A stretch of 64,000 nucleotides of DNA. Origin: JAJXWB01 sp046349215. GTDB taxonomy: Bacteria; Pseudomonadota; Alphaproteobacteria; Rhizobiales; Beijerinckiaceae. The position numbers were made by a program, and so were the translations under genes. The stretch is taken from assembly GCA_046349215.1 (NCBI GenBank), contig JAXMCV010000002.1, forward strand, positions 496,001 through 560,000, given 5' to 3'. The notes beneath the pieces are model-generated. The model searched no databases. It saw only the letters and a list, made by a program, of their open reading frames with translations, and was not told where the DNA came from. Positions 45,055-52,791 of the stretch are shown here, one piece after another. The first letter of the stretch is position 1. The number at the start of each line of letters is the position of its first letter.

Positions 45055-45489
45055 ATGCCAGTCACCACGACGGCGGCCGAAGCCGCGCGTTCGAAAATCG
45101 CCCGTTGGGTCAAGAAGATTCAACTCCTCGCTGAATTGAACGGACTGGATGCGGCGACGCGCGCCGAGATCATGCGGGAACTCAACGTCAGCGAGGCCGA
45201 TGTTTCGGCCATGGCGTCCCTGTCGCTCAACTCGGACGGCCTCGAGCGCGTCCTGCGCCTGATCGGTTTCGACGTATCGCAACTCGAACATGACGAGCCC
45301 GCGCTGATGGCGGACCTGCGCCGGTCGTGCTCGATGTGCGGCGACTGGAAGAAGTGCGAGAAGCATCTCGACACGAACCGGTTCTCCGCGGAGATCGAGG
45401 ATTATTGCGTGAACCGCGACGTTCTGCGGACGCTGCGCGACGCCGCCAACCAGAACGCTCCTGAGTTGTTGGACAGTCGGGAGGCTTGA
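45055..45489 (+). CDS. DUF6455-family cysteine-motif protein
   Basis: A 144-residue cytoplasmic protein with no signal peptide. A helical N-terminal half (KIQLLAELNGL, EIMRELNVSEADVSAM) is followed by the conserved CSMCGDWKKCEKHL (about 98-111) and a later ENYC-like EDYCVN; the four cysteines suggest metal binding or redox chemistry. GGGAGGG precedes the ATG at 45055. The family is widespread in Alphaproteobacteria and has no known function. It lies between glutaminase and HtrA. Confidence 0.82.
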   Translation: MPVTTTAAEAARSKIARWVKKIQLLAELNGLDAATRAEIMRELNVSEADVSAMASLSLNSDGLERVLRLIGFDVSQLEHDEPALMADLRRSCSMCGDWKKCEKHLDTNRFSAEIEDYCVNRDVLRTLRDAANQNAPELLDSREA

Positions 45490-45551
45490 GGCTAGCTTTC
45501 CCCCGCCGCGGCGCCGGCCATCCGCGCCGCCGGATCGACTGGGGGAAATTC

Positions 45552-46856
45552 ATGAGAGCGAAGGCGATCGCCAGCGTCATGCTGGCCCTGAGCGCAACCG
45601 CGTCATTCGCCGCCGAACCGAAATTCCGGAACGCGTCGGATCTCGTCGCGGCTGTCATGCCGAGCTTCGTCAACGTCTACAATCGCGGCGTGGTCAGCGA
45701 CCCGGCCGGCGGCGCGCCGCGCATCCAGGACGAAGTCGGCTCGGGCATGATCATCGACCCCAACGGGTTGATCCTCACCAACCGACACGTCATCGAAGGC
45801 GCCTATGCGCTGTTCGTGACATTGACCGACGGTACGCGCGTACCCGCGAAGCTTGTGGGCAAGCTGCTGAATTTCGACCTGGCGCTGATCAGGATCGAGG
45901 TGGGGCGGCCGCTGCAACCCGTCAGGTTCGGCGACAGCGCCAAGCTGCGGCGCGGCGACCGCGTCGTGGCGATCGGCAATCCGCTCGGCTTCGACAATTC
46001 CGTTTCCGCAGGCGTCATCAGCGCCTTCAATCGCCAGATCGGTCTCAGCAATTACGACGACCTGATGCAGACGGACGCCACGATCAACCGCGGCAATTCC
46101 GGCGGGCCGCTGTTCAACATGGACGGCGAGGTGATCGGCGTGAACCAGGCGATCTACACGCAGAACAAGGGCGGATCGATCGGCATCGGCTTCTCGATTC
46201 CGATCAACGAGGCGAAGGCCATTCTCGCCAATATCAGGCAATACGGAAAGCCGAGGATCGGCTGGCTCGGCGTCAGCGGCCAGACGTTTACCGCAGGCAT
46301 GGCGCGCGTGACCGGCATCCCGCTCGAACGGGGCGTAATCATTTCCGATGTCGTCAAGAACGGCGCGGCGGCCGAGGCCGGTCTTCAGGTCGGCGACATC
46401 ATCGTGAAGGTCGGCAATTCCGTGATCGATCGCATGGCTGGCCTCAATCGCGCGATCGCGCTGTCCGCCGACAAGGTCGAGCAATTCCAGATCGTGCGCG
46501 ACGGCAAGCCGATGACGATTGCGGTGAAACTGAAGGAATATCCGCAGGACGTGTGGAGCCCGGCCATGCCGGCGCCGCCGAAGATCAACAGCTTCGCGGA
46601 TCTCGGCATCACATTCGCCGCGCAGCCCGGACCGAACGGGCCGGTTGTCGAGAGCGTCGTCGAGCAATCCATCGCCTGGACGGAGGGCGTGCGCGCCGGC
46701 GACATCGTACGCAGGTTCGGCTCGGCCGACGTGCGCACGACCGAGGATCTGATGAAACTCGTCCAGGAAGCACGGGGCGTCGGCAAGGAAGGCGCGCTGA
46801 TCCTCGTGACCGGGCCGAATGGCGCGCGCTGGATGGAATTTTCGGCGAAGGAATGA
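45552..46856 (+). CDS. Periplasmic HtrA/Deg-family serine protease with two PDZ domains
   Basis: A 434-residue protease with signal peptide (AIASVMLALSATASFAAEP). The catalytic triad is H79 (TNRHVIEGA), D109 (NFDLALI) and S183 (NRGNSGGPL). PDZ1 spans about 240-335 (GWLGVSGQTF, GLQVGDIIVKVGN) and a shorter PDZ2 about 350-430 (GVRAGDIVRRFGSADV). It degrades or refolds misfolded envelope proteins. GGGGGAA precedes the ATG. It lies beside several outer-membrane and secreted proteins, fitting an envelope-stress role. Confidence 0.93.
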   Translation: MRAKAIASVMLALSATASFAAEPKFRNASDLVAAVMPSFVNVYNRGVVSDPAGGAPRIQDEVGSGMIIDPNGLILTNRHVIEGAYALFVTLTDGTRVPAKLVGKLLNFDLALIRIEVGRPLQPVRFGDSAKLRRGDRVVAIGNPLGFDNSVSAGVISAFNRQIGLSNYDDLMQTDATINRGNSGGPLFNMDGEVIGVNQAIYTQNKGGSIGIGFSIPINEAKAILANIRQYGKPRIGWLGVSGQTFTAGMARVTGIPLERGVIISDVVKNGAAAEAGLQVGDIIVKVGNSVIDRMAGLNRAIALSADKVEQFQIVRDGKPMTIAVKLKEYPQDVWSPAMPAPPKINSFADLGITFAAQPGPNGPVVESVVEQSIAWTEGVRAGDIVRRFGSADVRTTEDLMKLVQEARGVGKEGALILVTGPNGARWMEFSAKE

Positions 46857-46886
46857 TGCGCGAAGGGCGGGCGCCGTCGCTCCGTC

Positions 46887-47720
46887 CTACCTGCCTGCCT
46901 CGATCGGCTTCGGGTGCCCCTTCGGGAACAGGAACGCCAGTTGCGCGCGCAATTGCCAGCGCGCGCCTTCGTGCGGACGCACCACATTGTAATAGGCGGC
47001 GATGGAACCATTGACCGGCTGATCGCCGATGCGGAACACGCGGCCGAAGCCGCCGCCGAAAGGCACCGTCCATTGCTGCCCGGGCCTTGCGACCCAATTG
47101 GCCGTCACGATCGGACTGGATGTCAGATACCAGCCGCCCGGCATGTTGTAATTGATGAAATATTGCGCCGTCATCTGGCTGACGCGCTTGCGATCCCAAT
47201 CGCCCGCGAAGGACCACATGTTGTTGACGAGCAGCCCGATCACCCAATGGCCGGGCATGATGAGCGCGACAGCGGCGGGGCCGGCGCTCCACTTTCCCGT
47301 GCCGAGCAGCTTGTCGGTGGCGGTGGGCGCCGAAAGCGTCGGGCCGACGCCCCAGATCAGGCCGTCTGGATGCGATGGCGAGAGGAAGAACGTCGGATTG
47401 ATGTCGCCGAGGCCGAAGAAGCTGTGCGCGTTCGGCGACATGCGTGGCAGGTCGATGACTGGAAGGATCGTGCGCGTGACGAGATTCCAGTCCTCGCCGA
47501 GCTGGAACGGTATGACGGGCTGAATGTTCAGCACGTTGGCCGTGCCGCGGTATTGTCCCTGCTGGAAGTTCACGTTGTTCTGGAACGGCACGCTGATCAT
47601 GTCGGCGACTGGATTCTGCGCGGCCTTGGCGAGGCTTTCCGTCGATGAATCCTGTGCGCGGGCCGCGGCGTTCCACAATACGGCGAGACAACAGGCGGCC
47701 AGCATCCTGCGCATGGTCAT
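46887..47720 (-). CDS. Outer-membrane beta-barrel-like protein of the family often labelled neuromedin U
   Basis: A 277-residue exported protein (signal peptide MLAACCLAVLWNAAARA) rich in alternating aromatic beta-strands and ending in a strand with LAFLFP. The block ADMISVPFQNNVNF, VLNIQPVIPFQLGEDWNLVTRTILPVI is the hallmark of a bacterial family widely misannotated as neuromedin U; it resembles phenol-degradation/transporter-type barrels. It probably sits in the outer membrane. It is third in the minus-strand run after the arylsulfatase and a small Cys-rich protein. Confidence 0.75.
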   Translation of the reverse strand: MTMRRMLAACCLAVLWNAAARAQDSSTESLAKAAQNPVADMISVPFQNNVNFQQGQYRGTANVLNIQPVIPFQLGEDWNLVTRTILPVIDLPRMSPNAHSFFGLGDINPTFFLSPSHPDGLIWGVGPTLSAPTATDKLLGTGKWSAGPAAVALIMPGHWVIGLLVNNMWSFAGDWDRKRVSQMTAQYFINYNMPGGWYLTSSPIVTANWVARPGQQWTVPFGGGFGRVFRIGDQPVNGSIAAYYNVVRPHEGARWQLRAQLAFLFPKGHPKPIEAGR

Positions 47721-47752
47721 GACATTCTCCTCGACGCGGGGACGCGCCGTCG

Positions 47753-48022
47753 TCAGTTGCGCCGGAAATGTTCTTCGCGCAGCTTCGTCTTCTTGGCCGG
47801 CGCAAATTCCGCCTGGCAGGCCGGGCTGAGTTGCGGCTCGTTGGCCTTCAGACAGGCCTCGATCGCCGAAACCGAGGGAATGTCGCGGAAGCAGAACTTG
47901 AAGGCGTCGCCCTCGCAGGCCGAGCGCTGCTCGGCTGTGCCTTGCGCATTGGCCGGCGCGGCCGCGAGCAGGACGGCGACGCCCAGCGTCACGGCGGCCA
48001 GAAATTCACGAAATGCATTCAT
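47753..48022 (-). CDS. Small exported cysteine-rich-repeat protein
   Basis: An 89-residue protein: signal peptide MNAFREFLAAVTLGVAVLLAAAPANA, then RSACEGDAFKFCFRDIPSVSAIEACLKANEPQLSPACQAEF. Four cysteines at ACEG, KFCF, EACL and PACQ match the GLG1-like Cys-rich repeat seen in many small alphaproteobacterial exported proteins. It likely forms two disulfides in the periplasm; function unknown. A charged tail (KKTKLREEHFRRN) ends the protein. It lies between the sulfatase and outer-membrane genes. Confidence 0.82.
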   Translation of the reverse strand: MNAFREFLAAVTLGVAVLLAAAPANAQGTAEQRSACEGDAFKFCFRDIPSVSAIEACLKANEPQLSPACQAEFAPAKKTKLREEHFRRN

Positions 48023-48088
48023 GCCGCATGCTCCGGTTTGCATTGAGACGCCGGCGGCGAAGGATCGCCGCCGGTATGGTCGCGCCGA

Positions 48089-50710
48089 TCAGTCGTCGGC
48101 CTTCTTCTTCGCTTCGGCCGCTTTCAGTTTCGCGATGTCTTCGGGCGACAGCTGCGGCCGGTCGATGTCGAGCGAGATCTTGTTGATCTTGCCCGTGAAG
48201 GCGAATGGCACCTGGTAGTCCGCGTCATTGACGCCGGTGCCGGTATCCGAACCGATGTCCATGCTCTCGTCCCAGGCGAGGATGAACGGGATCGAATGCG
48301 GCATCGCCTGGCTGACGACGGGCTTGCCGTCGACTTTCAACGTGCCGGTTCCGCCCTGGCCGATACCGGCGTAGCTGCCGAACGCCATGGTTGCCGCGCC
48401 CATTCCGTCATACTTGAACTCGAACTCGATCGTGTGGCGTCCGGGCGTGAGTTCCGCGCCTTCCCATTTGAAGCGCTTAAGGTCGACGAGATTCCACAGG
48501 AACACCGGCTTGTTCTTCAGGATGTAGAAGCCGTATCCGCCGAAGCGGCCGCCCTGCGTGATCAGCATGCCGTCTGCGCCGGCCTGCGGAACATCCACAT
48601 CCGCCTTGAACGTGTAGGACGCGTTGAGGATGCTCGGCGCGTCGCCGTTCGGAATGCCTGTGATCGGCCGCGTCCAGTCGAAATGCGTGCGCCCGGCGCT
48701 GAGGCTTGGACGCTCTGTCAGCAAGCGGCCAACCAGCGAAGCGTCGAGCGGCTTGACCTGGTACTTGTCCGCCTCCTTCCAGAACAGCGCCTGCATTTCC
48801 TTCAGCTTGGCCGGGTTCTTTGCCGCGACGTCCTCGAACTGCGTCCAGTCCTTGCGCGTGTCGTAGAGCTCCCACGGATAATCCATCACGCCGACCTTCG
48901 GCGGGAAATGATCCCAGGGCGCGCGCATGACCTTTGTGCTGGCGATCCAGCCGTCGTGATAGATGGCGCGATCGGCCATCATCTCGAAATATTGCGTCTT
49001 GTGCGTCGTCGGCGCGTTGGCGTTCTTCGCGTCGAACGTATAGGCGAGGCTGACGCCCTCGATCGGCGACTGCTTTATGCCGTCGACGATGTCGGGCTGA
49101 CGCACGTGCGCGGCTTCGAGGATCGTCGGCACGATGTCGATCACGTGATGGAACTGGTGGCGCACGCCGCCCTTGTCCTTGATGACTGAGGGCCAGGAGA
49201 TCGCCATGCCCTGGCGCGTGCCGCCGAAATGCGAGGCGACCTGCTTCGTCCACTTGAAGGGCGTGTCGAAGGCCCAGGCCCAGCCGACCGCCATGTGATT
49301 GTAGGTCCTGTCGGTGCCCCACACATCGTAGAAATACTTGAGCTGTTCCTCGACCGTCGGATTGACGCCGTTGAACATCGCCACTTCGTTGGGCGTGCCG
49401 ATCAGCGTGCCCTCGGCGCTCGTGCCGTTGTCGCCGTTGATGTAGATGATCAGCGTGTTGTCGAGCTTGCCGAGCTTCTCGATCGCGTCGACGACGCGGC
49501 CGATCTCGTGATCGGCATAGGCTGCATAAGCCGCGAACACCTCGACCTGCCTGATGAACAGCTTCTTCTCGTCGGCGGAGAGCTGGTCCCAGTCCTTCAG
49601 GATGTCGCTCGGCCAGGGGGTGAGCTTGGCGTCCTGCGGAATGACGCCGAGCCGCTTCTGGTTGGCGTAGATCGTTTCGCGCAGCTTGTTCCAGCCGCCG
49701 TCGAACAGATGCATCGCGCTGATCTTGTCGACCCATTCCTTGGTCGGGTGATGCGGCGCATGCGTCGCGCCCGGCGCGAATTTCACGAGGAACGGCTGGT
49801 CGGGCGAGAGCGCGTTCATCTGGTTGATATAGTCGATCGCCTCATCCGTCATCGCGGTCATGAGGTTCCAGCCGGGCTTGCCCACATAGGGGTAGATCGG
49901 CGTGGTGTTGCGGACGAGATTGCCCGGCTCCCACTGGTTGGTGTCGCCGCCCATGAAGCCGTAGAAATATTCGAAGCCCATGCCGGTCGGCCATTGGTCG
50001 AATGGTCCGGCCTGGCTCGCCTGATATTCGGGCGTGTTGTGGTTCTTGCCGAACCAGGCGGTGTGATAGCCGTTGTCCTTCATGATACGGCCGACCGTCG
50101 CCTTGTCTTTCGTGATGACGCTGTCGTAGCCGGGATAGCCGGTCGCCTGTTCGGCGATCACGCCATAGCCGACCGAATGATGGTTGCGCCCGGTGATGAG
50201 CGCGGCGCGCGTCGGCGAACACAGCGCGGTCGAATGGAAGTTGGTATAGCGCAATCCCTGTTGCGCGATGCGGTCGAGCGTCGGCGTCGGCACCACGCCG
50301 CCGAACGTGCTCGGCACGCCATAGCCGGAATCGTCGGTGATGATGAGCAGCACGTTGGGCGCGCCCTTGGCGGGCGCGATGCGCGCCGGCCAGTACGGCG
50401 TCGACTTCGTCGCTTCCGGCGTGATCTTGCCGCCGAATTTCTGCGGCGGCGCCGGCAATTGATTGCCGTTGATCGTAATCGTGGCGCTGGGCGAGCCGGG
50501 AACGCCGTTGATCGTCCCGATCGGCGTGTTCGTCGGAGCTTGCGCCGCGGGCGCCTGCTTTGCGGCGGCGAGGCCCTGTTCCATTGCGCGCATCATCGAA
50601 CCGGGCGCGCTCGGCCCGGGCGTCTGCGCGAAGGTTTGCGGAGCGAGAATAAGCAAGAAAGCGCTTGCGCCGCCAAGGGCGCCGATCCGGGCGGATGATG
50701 GGTTCTTCAT
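48089..50710 (-). CDS. Periplasmic arylsulfatase, formylglycine type
   Basis: An 873-residue sulfatase that hydrolyses sulfate esters. The maturation motif C164-S-P-T-R168 (LCSPTRAALITGR) is the cysteine type, needing a formylglycine-generating enzyme not found here. The calcium-binding DD (126-127) lies in LLIITDDSGYG; GDNGTSAEG and a C-terminal lectin-like domain (about 640-840) follow. The ATG at 50710 gives a signal peptide (IGALGGASAFLLILAPQTFA); a proline/alanine-rich linker (30-115) follows before the domain. It is AraC-flanked and has a TGTCC-N6-GTC element upstream. Confidence 0.93.
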   Translation of the reverse strand: MKNPSSARIGALGGASAFLLILAPQTFAQTPGPSAPGSMMRAMEQGLAAAKQAPAAQAPTNTPIGTINGVPGSPSATITINGNQLPAPPQKFGGKITPEATKSTPYWPARIAPAKGAPNVLLIITDDSGYGVPSTFGGVVPTPTLDRIAQQGLRYTNFHSTALCSPTRAALITGRNHHSVGYGVIAEQATGYPGYDSVITKDKATVGRIMKDNGYHTAWFGKNHNTPEYQASQAGPFDQWPTGMGFEYFYGFMGGDTNQWEPGNLVRNTTPIYPYVGKPGWNLMTAMTDEAIDYINQMNALSPDQPFLVKFAPGATHAPHHPTKEWVDKISAMHLFDGGWNKLRETIYANQKRLGVIPQDAKLTPWPSDILKDWDQLSADEKKLFIRQVEVFAAYAAYADHEIGRVVDAIEKLGKLDNTLIIYINGDNGTSAEGTLIGTPNEVAMFNGVNPTVEEQLKYFYDVWGTDRTYNHMAVGWAWAFDTPFKWTKQVASHFGGTRQGMAISWPSVIKDKGGVRHQFHHVIDIVPTILEAAHVRQPDIVDGIKQSPIEGVSLAYTFDAKNANAPTTHKTQYFEMMADRAIYHDGWIASTKVMRAPWDHFPPKVGVMDYPWELYDTRKDWTQFEDVAAKNPAKLKEMQALFWKEADKYQVKPLDASLVGRLLTERPSLSAGRTHFDWTRPITGIPNGDAPSILNASYTFKADVDVPQAGADGMLITQGGRFGGYGFYILKNKPVFLWNLVDLKRFKWEGAELTPGRHTIEFEFKYDGMGAATMAFGSYAGIGQGGTGTLKVDGKPVVSQAMPHSIPFILAWDESMDIGSDTGTGVNDADYQVPFAFTGKINKISLDIDRPQLSPEDIAKLKAAEAKKKADD

Positions 50711-50807
50711 GAGATCCTGCGGTTGCGCGATGCGGTCGGCTTGTTGCGACATGCGCAGTGTGCCGCTGTTGCGCGACGTAATGCTTGATGCCGCCCGTCT
50801 AATTCTT

Positions 50808-50821
50808 GACCATTGCGGACA
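50808..50821 (-). promoter_or_regulatory. TGTCC-N6-GTC element before the arylsulfatase
   Basis: The minus strand reads TGTCCGCAATGGTC, then AAG. It is oriented towards the sulfatase gene, 98 bases upstream of its ATG. It matches the elements at 50884, 50902, 50969 and 52083 in spacing and fixed bases. Confidence 0.55.
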
Positions 50822-50883
50822 GTCGGTCGCTTCCTGCCTAAGGCCTTGAACCATTGAATTTATTGCCGTCGGCAGCTTGGGCT

Positions 50884-50915
50884 TGTCCGATGCGGTCAAT
50901 CTGTCCTAATATGTC
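50884..50915 (+). promoter_or_regulatory. Tandem TGTCC-N6-GTC elements before araC
   Basis: TGTCCGATGCGGTC (50884-50897) and TGTCCTAATATGTC (50902-50915) form an 18-base direct repeat, each followed by an A-rich half (AAT, GAAAT). Direct repeats with one half-site per HTH are the usual target layout of AraC-family proteins. Confidence 0.6.
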
Positions 50916-50968
50916 GAAATTCAGATCAGGCGAGACGATATTGCTCGCGCCCCTTTCTGCAAATTTCT

Positions 50969-50982
50969 TGTCCCGAAAAGTC
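50969..50982 (+). promoter_or_regulatory. Third TGTCC-N6-GTC element, 29 bases before araC
   Basis: TGTCCCGAAAAGTC followed by GAGAAT. It lies just upstream of GGAGGGGG (50997-51004) and the araC start at 51012, a position where binding would compete with transcription and so suggests negative autoregulation. Confidence 0.55.
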
Positions 50983-51011
50983 GAGAATTTTTGCACGGAG
51001 GGGGTGGGCAA

Positions 51012-52055
51012 ATGTCTCGTGCTTCGAGCACTGGCGCTATTCGAGTCGGCAATGTGCGGGCGCTGCCAGTGGTGCTGGAATCGCTCGGTCTCGATCCCCG
51101 GGCCCGGTTGCAATCCGTCGGGCTTAGTCCCGCGGTGTTCGAGGAACCGGAAGCGCTCGTTCCGATCGCAGCCATCGACGAACTTCTTCACAAGACCGTT
51201 CGCGAGACCGGCTGCGACCATATCGGGCTGATGGTGGGGATGGCTTCGCCCGACGTTGGCCTGCCGGGCTTCCTCATGCTGAACGCGCCGACGGTGCGCA
51301 CCGGGCTGAACGATTTCGTGACGTCGCTGTCGTGGTTCGACAGCAGCAGCGCGGTGGCGTTCAGCGAGGGTACCGACACGGCCATTCTGGCGCATTCGCT
51401 GCTGGCGCACGACATGCGCAGCGCAGACCAGATCGCCGATCTTTCTGCTGCGGTCGGATACGGCCTGCTCAGCAAGCTGATCGGGCCGACGTTCGAGCCG
51501 GTCGAAATCCGGCTGCCGCGACGCGCGCCCCTCGATGCGGCTCCCTACAAGGCTTTCTTCCGTCGCGGGCGCATCAAGTTCGACGCGCACGAAACGGCGA
51601 TCGAGTTTCCTGCGGCCTGTCTCGATGCGCCTGTCACGCGCGCCGACAACGCGCTGTACCGGTTCCTGAAAGGTCTCGAGCGAAAGACGGAGACCGCGTC
51701 GGAATGCACGATCGCCGAACAGATCCGGCGGGTGCTTCCCAATCTCGTTCGGCGCGAGCATGTGAACAACAAGGCCGTCGCCAAGATGTTCGGCCTGCAC
51801 CCACGCACGATGGCGCGTCGACTCGCGGAGGAGGGCGTCACGTTGCACGGCCTCGTGGAAGACGCGCGATTCGAGGTCGCCAAGCAATTGCTGATCGACA
51901 CCGATCTCGGTCTCACGGAGATCGCGGCCGACCTGTTCTATTCCGACGCCAGCGCCTTCGCCCGCGCCTTCCGGCGCAAGATCGGGGAGACGCCCGGGTC
52001 CTGGCGCAAGAGCGGACGCAGGGAGCGCGAGGCGACGTTTCATGTGTCCGATTAG
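51012..52055 (+). CDS. AraC-family regulator with Arabinose_bd-type N-terminal domain
   Basis: A 347-residue regulator of the OruR-like group. Residues about 20-210 form the PF12625-like sensor domain (VLESLGLDPRARLQSVGLS, LPGFLMLNAPTVRTGLNDF). The double HTH is at about 250-340, with NNKAVAKMFGLHPRTMARRL and LGLTEIAADLFYSDASAFARAFRR, closing with GETPGSWR. GGAGGGGG precedes the ATG. It stands between the divergent arylsulfatase and the downstream hdeA-porin run; both sides and its own promoter carry the repeated element described in this region. Confidence 0.92.
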   Translation: MSRASSTGAIRVGNVRALPVVLESLGLDPRARLQSVGLSPAVFEEPEALVPIAAIDELLHKTVRETGCDHIGLMVGMASPDVGLPGFLMLNAPTVRTGLNDFVTSLSWFDSSSAVAFSEGTDTAILAHSLLAHDMRSADQIADLSAAVGYGLLSKLIGPTFEPVEIRLPRRAPLDAAPYKAFFRRGRIKFDAHETAIEFPAACLDAPVTRADNALYRFLKGLERKTETASECTIAEQIRRVLPNLVRREHVNNKAVAKMFGLHPRTMARRLAEEGVTLHGLVEDARFEVAKQLLIDTDLGLTEIAADLFYSDASAFARAFRRKIGETPGSWRKSGRREREATFHVSD

Positions 52056-52082
52056 CAACAGAAGTCGGCGATGCAGGGGGAT

Positions 52083-52117
52083 TGTCCTGAAAAGTCAATC
52101 GCCTTGCCGCTCCGGTC
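52083..52117 (+). promoter_or_regulatory. TGTCC-N6-GTC element plus degenerate copy before the hdeA-porin operon
   Basis: TGTCCTGAAAAGTC (52083-52096, then AATC) is nearly identical to the element at 50969. A weaker copy TTGCC-N6-GTC (52104-52117, then AATC) lies 21 bases on. They are 119-153 bases before the HdeA-like start. The rest of 52056-52235 shows no clear promoter. Confidence 0.55.
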
Positions 52118-52235
52118 AATCTCCTTTGCGCCGGGGCGTCCATAGTCCCGGCGTCAAACTGCGGCGCATCCCGCTATGTCCTGGCCGCCAAGCCGGGTCG
52201 ACGATGCTTTCGGCCAACCAAACAGGGGTAGTTTA

Positions 52236-52772
52236 ATGAAAAAGCTTGTACTCGCGCTCATCGGCGCGACCGCCTTCTGCGCCCCCGCGCACGCCCAGCT
52301 CAACTACGACATGGCCAAGGTGACCTGCGCCGAATACCTGGCGATGGATCCCGATACGTCGCGCGATTTCTCCGCGTGGATGAGCGGCTGGTTCAACCAG
52401 AAGGGCGGCTCGACCACCATCAACGTCGACGGCTTCCGCAAGAACGTCGCCAACGTGAAGAGCTGGTGCCAGAAGAGCCCGCAATCCGGCCTGATGGGCG
52501 GCCTGCAGGCGGCCATGTCGACCGCCAAGCCCGGCGTCGGCGGCCCGGCCTCCATCGACGCCTCGCAGATCAGCTGCGGCGAATTCCTGAACGCTGATCC
52601 CGATACGCAGGCGCTGGTCGGCGGCTGGGTCGGCGGCTGGTTCATGAGCACCAAGAACCTGACGCTGATCCAGTCCGATTATGTCTCGCGCAATGCGAAG
52701 GTCATCGGCAAGTACTGCGAGTCGCACAAGAAGGACTCCCTGATGGACGCCACCGCCAAGAACTGGCGCTAA
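52236..52772 (+). CDS. Exported protein with two tandem HdeA-like domains
   Basis: A 178-residue periplasmic protein: signal peptide MKKLVLALIGATAFCAPAHA, then two HdeA-like repeats. Repeat 1 (about 29-88) has TCAEYLAMDPD and KSWCQKSPQSGLM; repeat 2 (about 112-161) has SCGEFLNADPD and GKYCESHKKDSLM. Each retains a cysteine pair (C31/C78; C114/C151) as in the acid-stress chaperone HdeA, which has only one domain. The two are joined by a glycine/proline-rich linker. The duplication could make a covalent dimer. First gene after araC in the plus-strand envelope operon. Confidence 0.85.
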   Translation: MKKLVLALIGATAFCAPAHAQLNYDMAKVTCAEYLAMDPDTSRDFSAWMSGWFNQKGGSTTINVDGFRKNVANVKSWCQKSPQSGLMGGLQAAMSTAKPGVGGPASIDASQISCGEFLNADPDTQALVGGWVGGWFMSTKNLTLIQSDYVSRNAKVIGKYCESHKKDSLMDATAKNWR

Positions 52773-52791
52773 TGTGATGCGAGGGTCGAAC

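Noticed and set aside
52144..52155. AGTCC-N4-GTC upstream of the HdeA gene as another AraC site
   Set aside because: Wrong spacing and altered first base; kept out of the element set.
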